Shown here: positions 32,901-45,151 of the stretch, piece after piece
How the letters are laid out: every line of letters starts with the position of its first letter
How positions within the stretch are numbered: the stretch's first letter is position 1
DNA from: Papaver somniferum
Lineage: Eukaryota > Streptophyta > Magnoliopsida > Ranunculales > Papaveraceae
DNA: 64,000 nucleotides
Direction: 5' to 3'
Assembly: GCF_003573695.1 (NCBI RefSeq)
Contig: NC_039361.1
Location: 94,738,279-94,802,278 of the forward strand
Made by a program: the position numbers and the translations under genes
Notes under the pieces: generated by a model
The model's input: the letters and a program-made list of their open reading frames with translations, nothing else
Databases searched by the model: none
What the model was told of the DNA's origin: nothing

Positions 32901-35458
32901 TATTAGGGATAAATGAACCAAAATATCAAATGAGATCTAAATGCTAAAGAGATCTACATACATGGTGGGAACTACCTCCGAAGAGTCTATAAAATCGGAC
33001 CTCCCTTTGTAAAAATCATAGTTATAGCAAACCGCAGTTGACATGGAGTTTCGTTATCAGAGAATATACAATTAGGTAGACCAACTCATCTCGTACATAG
33101 GAGTCATCTCGCTTATCACTTGGTCCTGTATCCCTCAATAGAATCCACCTAATTCAATAGGTGAAAAATCTAAGTTAGAAATAGGTATATGTTATGCATG
33201 AAATTCAATAGTTGTTTCTGTTGCGATCTGTATGTCAAACCACAAATATGCTTTGGACCTGCAACTTGATTTAAAACCACTGAATTAAGGAGCTCAACAT
33301 CCTACTGAGAGCCGAAAACAGATTATCAACTTACACGGAGAGAATGCATCAAAATCAAATAACTCGCTTTTGGCAAGGAGTGAAAGAAACTAAAGCTAAA
33401 TGCCACCTCAATTCAATAAAAAAACATTAATCAGGTCGTATATATTGCAACGTCTAAGCTTTACAATATTAAAACTCAATGTGCCGGATGACATCTACAT
33501 GTTATAGAGACACCTTGGATTGGTCATCGCCTAATTTAAAGCAAAGATTTAACACAGAAGCACGCAAAGTAATGCGGAACTCTATATTTTATATATATAA
33601 ATGGAATACCCCATGAACATCACATTTTAATGTCAGCAATCTAATCTACTCTCATACTCATTTCTAATAACACCGTCAAGATTTGACTACTGATATAAAA
33701 TAATTTTGCACATTCTCTTTCTAGTGATACCTTACAGCAAAGCACACCATAGTAAATCCCAAAAATATGACTTCACTTCAAGAACACTTACTAATATCAT
33801 ACAATATGCAAGTTAGCGTATATGACCAGGTAAACATGAAGAGACCCAATCACGAAATACTGTACTGAATATAGTTGGAATTCTAGGAGTCGAAACCCAT
33901 CTGTATGAAGTATGAACCAAGTAGATACATCAAAATAAAAATAAATATTGAAGCAAAACGAAAATACATCAGTCTCTTCATCTTCTTCTCTCAAGTAACA
34001 GCCTCCCTTTATCTAGCTGTACTTTTAGATCATGAACTTGGAAAACATATCAAGACCCTCATTATCGATCGGTGGTAGGTTTAGGAGCTACAGCAAAAAC
34101 AGTATCATCAATTAAAAATTAATTTTCACATTCATGTTTGTTTCTAAAGAAGGATCAAAAGAAGGGAACAACAATAAGAACAACGACCTAAGCAGTGCTA
34201 AATTGAAACTACGCAGTACCGTTAAATGAATCACCAGCATCATTTATGTTTTTTTTCTTTAGCACAAAAAAAGCGGTTAACTACGACATCTGGTTAAGAT
34301 AAGCATATAATTAAGGGAAACAAACCCAAACAAAATAGAAATCAGTCTCCTTTTTTTGCTAGGTGCCACAATAGTGATGACAACAGTCAAGAATTTCCTC
34401 GAAGAAGAAATGCTACACATGTTATTCACTTAAAAAATCCAATTCTCACAGAACTACTAAGGGTTTCAATTTGTGAACTTTCTGGTACCTCTTCTTGTGA
34501 TGATGATCCTCTGAAGCCTTAAAAAAAAAATTAATCCTTTAATCCACTTCAAAAAACCCAGAGAGATCATAATTTGCTACGATTATATGAAACTACTTGG
34601 TTGAGGATTTAATTACCAGCCGAAACACAAACCAACACAATCCAAATAGGAAAACCCTAAATGGATAAATAGATTCATAAACCATTAAGGTTCCGTAATC
34701 AGGGTCGTGGCTAAGAGACTTGATTATTAACCATTCAAGGTTAGGAGCCTTGATTTGAGATTTATTACCTTTCTCATTTTATTTTATTTTTGGCAGACTC
34801 CCTTTCTATCCACATGTGACATGTACTTTTCTCAATGCTCATTGCTCAGTTACTTCCAAGTTCTGTAACATCAAATAAAAGAAAAACAATTAGAACTTCC
34901 AATACTCATAACTACTAAAACAAAACAGTAAGAGAAGTAAGAACCGAAAGAAATACGCCAACAAAAGCAAAACCCAAAACTTATATCAAACTGGATAGCC
35001 CAGTTAAAAAATCAGATTGATTTGATTCCTCATCGTTCATAATACTGATCTTTTTTTCGTTTTTCTTCTTAGAATTGGAATCGATGAAACAGATAGTTTC
35101 TCCTCTTATTTCTCTCTCTACCTCTCCTTCCCAACTTCGTCTATGAAAAATGGGGAGTCGAAACTTCACCGCATGCGTGTGAACCGCAGTCTGGATCACG
35201 CCTAACCATCACCTCACAGCCGTTGATTTGTGTATTGTGAGAACAAATTTGGACCACCACTTACATAGACAAAGTTATCTAAATTGTGCCATGTATTCTT
35301 GATCAATGTAATCTTTTATCTTGAATAAGTGTTCTTGTAATCTAGATATGATGTGATGTTTTATCTTTTATTTAATTAAAATTTAACATAAATAAAACTG
35401 AAATTCCACAAAATAGACAACAAGATTAGAACTATTGAATAAAAATCCAAATCACTTG
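29945..35458. other. 5.5 kb AT-rich DNA without recognised gene
   Basis: Only short frames without motifs occur. If the Helitron end at 29744 is real, this could be its body, since a minus-oriented Helitron would extend this way. Intron-like T-rich and A-rich stretches with possible splice motifs could reflect a captured gene, but I cannot identify one. A longer frame near 34981-35199 on the minus strand has no recognisable domain. Confidence 0.4.
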
Positions 35459-35600
35459 TCGTAGTAATCACGATTGCACTTAGCACGTGCAACAAGCCTT
35501 TAAACCCTTAGGTGACCATAGTGGACGAGTTATAGTCTCGTGAGGGTTCACGTAGAGATTTACCCACAAAATCTACACAAACATTTATTAAACTTTCAAT
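35459..35600 (-). mobile_element. fragment of Athila-like 3' region, inverted
   Basis: On the minus strand it reads ccctcacgagactataactc, gtccactatggtcacc, ggtttaaaggcttg and a hairpin (35474-35492). These match, in order, the 3' untranslated regions at 21505-21600 and 44980-45085. No polypurine tract or LTR follows, so it is a truncated piece, probably of another member of the same family. Confidence 0.6.
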
Positions 35601-36365
35601 CTTCACTGGATGAACCAGAGAAATTGACCGGCGCTTGATACTCTGGGATTTTGGATACCATGAAATTGTAGCTTTCATCAAATATGAATGCTTCCCCCTT
35701 TTCCTCCAAATAACGCGTTTTAACGACTTCGCGCTACAATAACACAACACAAAATAATTATTGCTATAATTTAAAATCAATCAATTTAGCTACTAAAGCT
35801 AAAAGCTACTAACAACAAAAAAGAAAAAAAAAAGAAAAAAAAAAAAAAGAAAACAAGAAATGAAACGTTAAAAGATTAAAGACACTAGGACCTATAGATT
35901 ACTACACGTGATTTATATACATTGAAAACAGGCACAAAGCAACTTAAACCAAAATGCAAGAGCTACAGGACAAACAAAATCTAAATGAAATACAAAATAT
36001 CCAAAATAAATGGACTGACTAAAGGCTAAAGGCTACGTACAGATGCTATTAGACTATTATCAAGCTAATCTAAGTAAAAGAACCTGGCGTTTTTAGGGGC
36101 CAGCCCAAAGAATTTAGGGGCCATCAATTTATACCCAGCCAAAGACTCTAGTTAAGAGGTACCCTATATGATATTGAAGTTACATAAATGCCCTTCTGGT
36201 AAAACTGTATAAAAACCAAATCAAAAACAATTCTACTTATTTCAACTCTTCTTCTTCCAGTTTCATATTATCTTCCGATTGTGGAAGAAAAAAAAAATTC
36301 CTCGTTCAACCGAAACATCGCCGCGAATCGTAAAATCAAAACATCGTCGATTCGATTATAAAACA

Positions 36366-39300
36366 ATGGATAAGAGAAATGAAACCCACAGACCTAGAAC
36401 CAAAAATGTTGCTCGGGGTATCGATCCAAACATTGGAATTTTAGCAAGAAATAAAGAAATTCTTGCTGCAAATGAAGAAGAACGCGAAGAACGCGAAGAA
36501 CAAGTACCCGGAAATATAGTCGGTGGTGGCGATTCCGAGACTCAAACACTTCGTAAACTTCAAATGGCCCCAATTAGGTAAGAATCTATCATTTTTGGGG
36601 TTTATTTCGCTTTAATTCGTCGAATCGAGAAAAAAAATTTCTAGGGTTTTCGGTTATTTATCCAGATTCGGACGATATGCATGCTAATTTACTTCCGAAT
36701 GTAGTCGTGTTCTTCATTTTTCAAGAACATCGACAGTATTCGGGAGAAAGATTTGATGATTATCTGCCGAATATTGGTGGCCATATCTTCCTGGATACAA
36801 ACTGCTAATAATCGGTAGTTTAATGAATTTTTTGGCTACCGAATATATTTAAGTAGACACAAAGTATTCGGAAGAACACTCACTACCGAATGTATATATT
36901 GAAAAAATCTCAAAATTTATGATATAGGAAAAATCCCATTTTGGGACCAGTATTTATTCGGAAGACAATATAATGTTTTATACCTCCGATTGTGTAGGAT
37001 AAAATTTTAGAGTTTCTGAACTCCAGTTGATGAATATTCGGTTGTAAACGTGTTTAGTTATATTCCGATTGTTTTTCATTCGGAAAAAAATATGTGTCTT
37101 CTTACTTCCGAATTTGTACATTCGGGTTATAGAGGTGCACTTTTTCTTCCGATTGTGTAGGATGAAAAATTTACAGCTTCTGAACTCCAATTGATGTATA
37201 TTCGGTTGAAAATATGTTTAGTTAGCTTCCGATTGTTTTGTATTCGGGAACAATATGTGTCTTCTTACGTCCGAATGTGTACATTCGGGTTATATTTCCA
37301 TACTTTGTCTTCCGATTGTATAGTTTGTAAATATTGTTCCTTTCTTTGTTGTTTAGACAAAGTCGAGAATGGAGGAAGAAAGTGACAGCTAGTGCTAGGA
37401 GGGAAAGGAATGCAAAAGATAATTCAGGTGCTCAACAAAGCGAACAAGAACAAAGCAGTCAACAAGGAGTGCAACCAACTGTTGAACAACAAGGCAGTGA
37501 ACAAGGGGTGCGACCAAGTGTTGAACAAGCCGCTCAACAAAGTGCAGGACCAAGTGTTGAACCAGTTGATCCAGTGGCAAGAGTAGAAGAAGAAGGACAA
37601 CCAAGTGGTACCCAAAAAGCCAAAAAAGGAAAAGATGTTGTAAGGAAGGATATTGCTAAGAAAGCATCACATCTTGTCCCTCAGCACTTGAAGAAGAAGG
37701 GTATTCCAGCAGGCACAATCCTTGGACTACCAGCGGATGGAGGAAAATTGCTATTTGGATACAAAGACTCATGGGCCAGAGAAATATATGAAACCGAGGT
37801 AATAAAATTACTATTTTTTATTAATGTATTGTCTATGTGTTATATCGTAATACTTGTATTAAGGATTTTTTTATGTACTTTAATAGGATCATCAAGATGC
37901 GGTCCGTCTACTCAAACCTACCGCCGCACCAACAAAAATGCTTGCGTGGCCTTTATCCGGTGAATGTGAAAGGTTCAAGACAATTGTTGCCAACTCGGGG
38001 TTAGCTAATGCCGCCGAGAATTCATTGTTGGAACATGATCGTGTGGCCATATCGGCGTTCGTGGAGAGAATGTATCCTGAGACCGATACTTTCCATATGC
38101 CGTTTGGGGAGATGACGATCACCCCGGATGATGTTGTGCAGATTCTTAACCTTCCCGACCAAGGCACAGCTGTGAAGTTTAACTACACAAAGCAGTTAAG
38201 TTGGGCACAACTTTATTCTCTAACTAACAAGTGCTTAGGTTGGGATGAAGAGACAACAACAGCAGAGTTTAGGAGGCATGCAAGTTACAGAACAAGACAG
38301 ATCAACATTACAGCTTTGATGAATATGTTTCGAGGCACCTTGGAGAAGGAAAAGAATGGAACGTTAACTGATGAGCAAGTGAACCACGCTGCCACCGCAT
38401 ATCTCCTTTGTGTATTGGGATGTGTCATATTCCCCAATACTTCTGGCAACCGGATCGACGCCAACCTTATACAACTTTTGGATCCTCTCCATGAAGTCGG
38501 TGACTATTCTTGGGGCACGGCATGCCTAGCATTCTTGATGGAAGAGTTGAGAAAGGCTTCGAGGCTAGGAACCTGCCAAGTTGCCGGGAATGTGGCTCTA
38601 TTGCAGGTTTTTTCTTTAACTCTATAACTCACTCTATAGTTATTCAGTAGACAATACATATGATGCATATCCATAACTCCAAATGACGCATATTCGGTAG
38701 GAAATTATCCATCTCTTTTCCCGAATGTTGGTTATTCGGTGGTTAGTACTTATTTTTTTCCGATTATATACAATCGGAAATATTCTTTTGATATTAGAAC
38801 CGAATATACAGGCCAGAAAAGCTATAGGTTACTGAACTCCAAATGACGCATATTCGGTAGGAATTGATCCATCTTTTTCCGAATGTTGGTTATTCGGTGG
38901 CTAGGTACTTAATTGTTTTCCCGATTATATACAATCGGAAATTTTTTTGATATTAGAACCGAATATACAGGCCAGAAAAGCTATAGGTTACTGAACTCCA
39001 AATGACGCATATTCGGTAGGAAATGATCCATATATATTTTCGAATGTTGTGTATTCGGTGGATAGCTACTCAGTTTTGTTTCCGATTATATATAATCGGA
39101 AATTATGTTTGGAAATTACTACCGAATATACACAATCTATTTACTAAAACTTGGTTTCTTATGTATATAGGCATGGATCTATGACCACTTCCCTATCCTG
39201 AAGTTGGCCGGAGAGAACCCGGGGTGGTGCAAAGGTACTCCTAGAGGAACAAAGTATATATTTGAAGACAACCGTTCTAGGACAAAAGAGCAGCAGTTGA

Positions 39301-40213
39301 TTCGCATGAGGGAGATTTTGGACCAATTGAAGGCCTCAGACGTATGCTTTGATCCATACAAGGAAGATCGAGTCAGTGGGCATATAAATGTTCGGTCGGA
39401 CTTGTCCCTTTATTTTGGACCATTGTGGCACCCCACAGGATATGTGATGTATAACCCCTCTAGGGTGATGCGACAACACGGGTATATACAACATCAACCT
39501 CTGGAGAAAATGGGGGATTACTACAAATTGGAGTTGGAGTTGTGTTCTTCTAGTGGTGACAATCTCACGATTGTTCACACAGGCCCACCTACTGTTCTTG
39601 ATAACTGGGATAAGAGGAATGACTTCATTATCGACACTGGTAGACGAACCATCCGAGGTGATGAAAATTCTCCAGACTATATGAGTTGGTATAACAAGGT
39701 ATCACATCCTTTGGTTATCCGTGAAATCAAATCCAACACTACTGCGGCGGGTTCAAGTTATAATTGTATCATCAAAGACAAACCAGCTGGTTATGATAGA
39801 CTGGTGCGTGTTCTTATATTTTTGTTCATTTTATATTATTCCTATAAATCTTAGGTAATTACCGTTTGATGTTATGTCATTACGTATAAAAACAGGTGAA
39901 TAGGTTCAAGCGTGTTTCCAAAATGTTAACTGCATGCTTGAAGAGCGGAGATCCCATGCCAGCTGAGAAGATCAAAGAGGCTAGAGATCTAGTTGATAAT
40001 ATGGATAACGAAGATTATGCTGCCCAGTTTGGGGAGAAAGTCACGAAGAGGCATCAGCCCAAGGTGGCAGTATCAAAGACGGGTAAAAGAACTCGAGCTT
40101 CATCGAGCGCTGAAGCTGCTCCAACTGAAGCTGCTCAAACTGAAGGTGCTCAAACCCGTGGTCGTGCAGGACTGGGAGGTAGTCACGGTCGTAAAGTAAA
40201 GAAGAGCAGATAA
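36366..40213 (+). CDS. plant mobile domain (MAIN/MAIL1-like) protein, five exons
   Basis: Exons 36366-36577, 37357-37798, 37887-38606, 39171-39803 and 39896-40213 join in frame with GT-AG introns to about 774 codons without stops. I start at ATG 36366 ('MDKRNETHRP'); the open frame upstream lacks an ATG. The N-terminal region is basic, then Gln/Ser/Glu-rich with three copies of a 'G(V/A).P(S/T)VEQ' type unit. The PMD core in exons 3-4 includes 'FHMPFGEMTITPDDVVQILN', 'HAATAYLLCVLGCVIFPNTS', 'DYSWGTACLAFLMEELRKAS' and 'AWIYDHFPILKLAGENPGW'. The C-terminus is Ala/Thr-rich and ends in a basic 'GRKVKKSR' likely nuclear signal. In Arabidopsis, PMD proteins MAIN and MAIL1 act in the nucleus in transposon silencing and genome stability; many relatives are transposon-borne. 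Function here is unknown. Splicing is inferred from sequence only. Confidence 0.8.
36660..37330. repeat. ATTCGG/CCGAAT motif array in PMD intron 1
   Basis: About 22-24 copies of a core [A/T]TCGG or its complement CCGA[A/T] lie in both orientations, in forms such as tattcggaag, cttccgattg, ctaccgaat and cattcgggt. They are spaced 10-40 bp apart in intron 1 (36578-37356). The tiny introns 2 and 4 have none. Confidence 0.8.
38677..39155. repeat. 160-bp tandem repeat with the same motif, PMD intron 3
   Basis: Three copies start near 38677, 38837 and 38996 with 'ctccaaatgacgcatattcg'. Each holds about six motif copies, including the inverted pair ccgattatatacaatcgg. Confidence 0.85.
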
Positions 40214-40229
40214 ATGACAATGATTTTTG

Positions 40230-41400
40230 TTGTACATTCGGAAATTTGTTTGGGTAACTAAGTTAGACAAGTTCAAATGACAATGATTTGTGTGGTATAT
40301 TCGGAAGTTTTGGTAACTAATTTAACTTCCGATTATTTCAAAGACAAAATTTGAAAAGTATAAGTTTTTCCAAATTCTGATTTTTGGGCCATCGTACATT
40401 CGGAACTTTATAAAAAACCTATCCTCCGAATATCACAAGTTCAAAACAAACCACGCCATGGCTCCAGGTGGTTCCAAGGGCCAATATTGAAGGTTAGACA
40501 TCCCAAATTCGGAAGTTTTGGTAACTAATTTAACGTCCGTTTATTTCAAAGACAAAATTTGAAAAGTATAAGTTTTTCCAAATTCTGATTTTTGGGCCAT
40601 CGTACATTCGGAACTTTATAAAAAACCTATCCTCCGAATATCACAAGTTCAAAACAAACCACGCCATGGCTCCAGGTGGTTCCAAGTGCCAATATGAAGG
40701 TTAGACATCCCATATTCAGAAGTTTTGGTAACTAATTTAACTTCCGATTATTTCAAAGACAAAATTTGAAAAGTATAAGTTTTTCCAAATTCTGATTTTT
40801 GGGCCATCGTACATTCAGAACTTTATAAAAAACCTATCTTCCGAATATCACAAGTTCAAAACAAACCACGCCATAGCTCCAGGTGGTTCCAAGGGCCCAT
40901 ATTGAAGGTTAGACATCCCATATTCGGAAGTTTTGGTAACTAATTTAACGTCCGATTATTTCAAAGACAAAATTTGAAAAGTATAAGTTTTTCCAAATTC
41001 TGATTTTTGGGCCATCGTACATTCGGAACTGAAGAGAGGAAAGAGTTTGGTGCAATTGGGGTGATAGATATGAGTTTCTTTATATAGGTTTAGGGTCCAA
41101 CGGCTCTTTTTGTTTTTCCCAAAAACTCCAACGGCTAATTTGACGAAAGTTGAATGTGGAGAAACCAATAATCGGTAGGTATTGGATTTAGCATATCTAC
41201 CGATTATGGTAGCTTTCAAAATTTGAATTTGCGGCAACTTATAATCGGTAGGTTTTGTAATATATTTAACTCCCGATTAATGCTGAATCCAAAACACGAA
41301 CCAAGAAATACTGCACCTCGTATAATCGGAAGTATGGGAACGATTTTGGCTTCCGATTGCATTCGGAGAGTAACAATGTTATCATATCCTCCGAATATAT
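40230..41400. repeat. 208-bp tandem repeat and motif array 3' of PMD gene
   Basis: 'gggccatcgtacattcggaa' recurs at 40386, 40594, 40801 and 41009, a 207-208-bp period with small changes. Each unit carries about four ATTCGG/TCCGA motifs. Beyond 41160 the motif continues outside the tandem unit (taatcggtag, taccgattat, cctccgaatat), so the motif, not the repeat, is the common element. Confidence 0.85.
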
Positions 41401-41809
41401 AAGGGTAATTTCTCCATTACGAATTACGCGAGATAAGGGCTGGCTACATTTTCCCTTTGGGTGACTTTTTTTGTTTTATTTTTGGCCCCTAAATCCTTTT
41501 GAGTGGCCCCTAAAAACGCCAGGTAAAAGAACTCTAAACTGAATGAAAATCCAAACAAGGTAGCTAGCTACGTACTGGAATTCTATAGTGACACAAAAAA
41601 ATATATTCACAAACTATGAAACAACTTGAAGCAATATGCCAAAAACCTATAAGACAAGGTATATACAAGCTAACTACTGGACTTCTAAACAAGTTAGTGA
41701 CGCATATAACGACTACTAGTGTTGAGATATATACAAGTTACTAGTGGGAAAGAAACTAATTAGATGCTATGTAATTACGAAATTCCTAAATTGTGAACAA
41801 GTAAAATGA

Positions 41810-41810
<1 letters not shown>

Positions 41811-41861
<51 letters not shown>
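41811..41861. repeat. poly(A) tract, about 51 A
   Basis: Uninterrupted run of A in the leader of the Athila-like element; its length is prone to assembly error. Confidence 0.9.
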
Positions 41862-41863
<2 letters not shown>

Positions 41864-42251
41864 ACAGAACAAACACAATCAAAAATCTCTATAAACGGAA
41901 CAAATGCCTACTAATACCAACGGCTACAGGACATATACAATTTGGACTAAAACAACAAATTTAACACTTAACTGCAATATACTAGAAACTTTGTTCAGAA
42001 ATGCTAAGAAGTAACAAAGCTACAGGACTACGAGATTTTAAATAAGCTTTACTGCGAAACAAAGATAAAGAAAAACGCTGGTAAAGAGTGATACTCAGTA
42101 CCAGAAACTTTTTTTTTATAGATGAAAGCAAAAAATATATACAATATAACTACAAATCAGTAAAGCGAAACCTATTAATCTATTCTATTTGCATCATTAT
42201 GTTTAGGAATTAGCAGAAGCATTTAGGATAGGCTCATTTCATTGATAAAAA

Positions 42252-43786
42252 ATGTCTGGATTTTGGTCAGCTGTTAGGGATGAGAAATCATCGAACAAAT
42301 CACTTAGAGAACTTTCTTACGAGCATGCTTCACATTATGAGAACCCTATAGACCATAGTTTTAATAACTTTAGGGAATCGTACGAACCTTTTCAAGGTCC
42401 CGAACTACAATATATAGACCCACACATGTACCAGTCACCACCATGGGATGTTGAACAATTTTGTACTCCCTTGAGCCCTTGTATGCGATCTGTGATGAAA
42501 AATCTCAAACTCATTGAACAAAATAATGCTAGATTTGAATTGCAAGCACTGTATGATCATCCATACAGGCAACACATCTGAATTTCCCTTCTATAGTGAA
42601 CCTCATGCACAACCATGTACTGAATATCCATATGAAATGAGGATACCCACTATTGAAGATTCTCCTTCCATAGAACAACTTAATATGATTCTGAAAATGA
42701 GCCTGATTCATTTACAAAATGAAGGAATTTCATAATGAAATGTTTGTTAGTTCTAATGAATTACATTTTGAAAATAGTGTGTTTAGTCTTACTCATGTAA
42801 ATGATATTGAATATGAACCTAATCTAGAGGTAATCGAGTCGACTAGAGACACTATGATTTTGAATAGGGCATTGCATCCTTGTTAGGATGATGATGATAA
42901 TGATTTAATGCTAGAAGAGCATGTTTACTCTGAAAATGTTTCCATGGAATCTTCTGTTACTGAAACCTTAGACTCCGTTGTTGCGACTTTGAAAAATGAT
43001 GTTTCTGCTGATCTTTTTATTAGTAACACTGAAATTTTGGATGATGTTGATACTGAAGTAGGGCTTGAACAAATTTGTGAATGTGAGCATGATGCAAAAT
43101 TCGTGCATGACTTAGGGAAGGTTGACTTGTGTGTTGACACTAATGATCTTATGCATGAAAATAATTTTGATGTTTCCAAATCCCTGCGTAGGTCAAAACG
43201 TGTTGTGTCTTCTGAATTTCTTATGCATGAGATGGAGACTTCGGATAATCATGATTCTGAATTTGGGTTTGTTGAATTGTTCAATGAATGTAAACATGCT
43301 GCTGCCCTTGTAGATGACTTAGGAGATGTTAATGTGACTGATAATAATGGTACTCTTGATATCATACATGTGAGCGACATAGATGTGCATGCTTTCCTGC
43401 CCAAGTCACAGACTAAGACTCTTTCACCCAACCTAGATTTCGTTTGTAACAATATTGTAAAACCAAATTTTCAAAGATTACCTAATCTAGGATTGGAACT
43501 ATATGCCTCCCAAGTCCTTTTGGACTATTTTGCAGCTAAATACAATATACTTGAGGAACCACGGTTGGAAGGTGTATCTCTACATATACCTAACAATGTT
43601 CACTTTGAACTAGATCTTGTGTATGATGCACCCCTAAAATTGCTAGACTGTGTGCCCAAAAGCGTGTCTGTAGAAAAATCTAGGTTTGGGGGTAGTTCAT
43701 TTCGTCTGGCAGCCTCAATTTCATTTTTGTCCTGTTATAATTGTCTGAGGCTACTAAAATCTCTATATTCTGTTTTTTTGGATTGA
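42252..43786 (+). pseudogene. unknown retroelement ORF, broken copy
   Basis: ATG at 42252 reads 'MSGFWSAVRDEKSSNKSLRE' for about 100 codons, shifts frame near 42570 to 'FPFYSEPHAQPCTEYPYEM', and has a stop at about 42735 and another at about 42885. It then runs open for 292 codons to 43786. The protein is acidic and has no gag, protease, RT or integrase motif. 'LPNLGLELYASQVLLDYFAA' and 'LEEHVYSENVSMESSVTETL' resemble 'IPHVGLDINASTILQDYLRT' and 'LEEPVYLESTVFESNDLETI' of the intact ORF at 51-52 kb, in reversed order of the two blocks or with loops between. I take the two as one family. Function is unknown. A hydrophobic C-terminus follows. An env-like origin is possible but unproven. Confidence 0.6.
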
Positions 43787-43865
43787 TCCTTAACTCCTTA
43801 GGTTGTACATATATGGCAAATAATCATTGTATATTCCAGTAGGTAACTATATTTTCTAGCTTTTC

Positions 43866-43890
43866 CTATATATATATATATATATATATG
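43866..43890. repeat. (TA)n microsatellite
   Basis: About twelve TA units, 75 bp after the stop of the preceding ORF. Confidence 0.9.
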
Positions 43891-44047
43891 CTAATCCAAT
43901 GTGACATCAACTGAGTACCTGGATTCTAGCCATGGATAATGGAGTTCTAAAGTTGCTTTTGCTCGGCATCTGGTAATCTCTTTCCTTTTCTCTACTCAGC
44001 ATGATTCTCATGGTATGTTGTAGTTATAATTCTTTTTATCTTTTGAA

Positions 44048-44083
44048 ACATTGAGGACAATGTTTAGGTTAGGTTTGGGGGTG
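44048..44083 (+). other. internal polypurine-like motif
   Basis: acattgaggacaatgtttag then ggtttgggggt, nearly identical to 20379-20416. Confidence 0.6.
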
Positions 44084-45033
44084 AAAAGTAGATACCATGT
44101 GACTGTCACTATGCCTAAAATGAAACTGAACTTTGCCATATAAGAAAGAAAAAATACAGTTGAGCTCATCTACCTTGATCTGTGATGCCTGCGCGTATAT
44201 GTTAGGGTTCTCGATCTATATGATGAGGTACAAGTTTGATATCTTTCTGATTCTAGCACAATAATATTCGAGTTCGATTTACTATTTTTGAAACTTTTTG
44301 AACATGTGATATGAAACTTGCACTTGCACGGTCTATCAAGCATGTATACCGTCTGTTTTGCATAATCCAGTAGACTTCCAATCATCTAGAATACCGATGC
44401 TGCCTTTTGTTATAATGTATCTTTTTGTTTTATGTAAATTCGTTGTATCGTCGTTGTATCTTCTTGTCTCTGTGACTCTTTCATTCTAGAAAGAAAAGAA
44501 AATCAGAAAATTTCAACCAAAATAAAATAAAATGAATCTAAATAAATAAATGATAAGAAAGTTTGTTGTCTTCATTCCATAAAGACGGTATTTCTTGTTT
44601 CAAAGTTGTCAAAGTAAATAGTCAGTCAATGAGTATTTTGTAAATAGTCTTGTACGAGCAAAGGAGGGTGTAATTAGCTCGGCTTTGAATCGGTTCAACT
44701 ATCTCTTAGTATTGGCAGTCATGACTTCGGTTGATAAATCAGTTTCTATGCATGCTCACGATAGAATTACACCTTACACTCTTATCACATGTTAACTATT
44801 CGAACTCTTGGATTTCAAAATATTTTTTGTGCTGGAATCAGTGTGTGTCACTTGTACCTTTGAAAGATAGATTGACATATCCATTTTGTTGTGAACAAAT
44901 CTCAGAATTGCAGGTGACACATTTCATACAAGGTGAGCTCTATTTTGTCATAGAACTTTGTGGGTATGTTCTAAGTAAACCCTCGCGAGACTTCAACTCG
45001 TTCACTAGGGACACTTAGTGGTTTAAAAGGCTT

Positions 45034-45054
45034 ATTGCATTCGCTAAATGCAAT
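45034..45054 (+). other. conserved hairpin of Athila-like 3' region
   Basis: attgcatt-cgcta-aatgcaat: a perfect 8-bp stem with a 5-nt loop, about 100 bp before the LTR. Confidence 0.6.
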
Positions 45055-45151
45055 CGAGAGACCAGCAATAGTGGTATAGGTAGGATTTTCTTAGTTTTTT
45101 TTTTTTCTGTTTTGTTTACTCGAGGTCGAGCAAAATTCAGGTTTGGCGGTG

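Larger units (their letters stand above)
36074..41532 (+). mobile_element. MULE-like element carrying an intact PMD gene
   Basis: The ends are inverted repeats of about 40 bp: ctggcgtttttaggggcca at 36084 and its complement ending at 41522, each followed inward by a second 'atttaggggcca' copy. The same 10 bp, gtaaaagaac, flanks both sides (36074-36083 and 41523-41532). A target duplication of this length fits Mutator-like elements. The 5.4-kb interior codes for one PMD protein and no transposase, so it depends on another element for movement. Noncoding parts are packed with ATTCGG/CCGAAT-type motifs. It lies within the leader of an Athila-like non-autonomous element. Confidence 0.85.

Noticed and set aside
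36279..36365. Longer N-terminus for the PMD protein
   Set aside because: The upstream extension begins at TTG, not ATG; the first ATG in frame is 36366.
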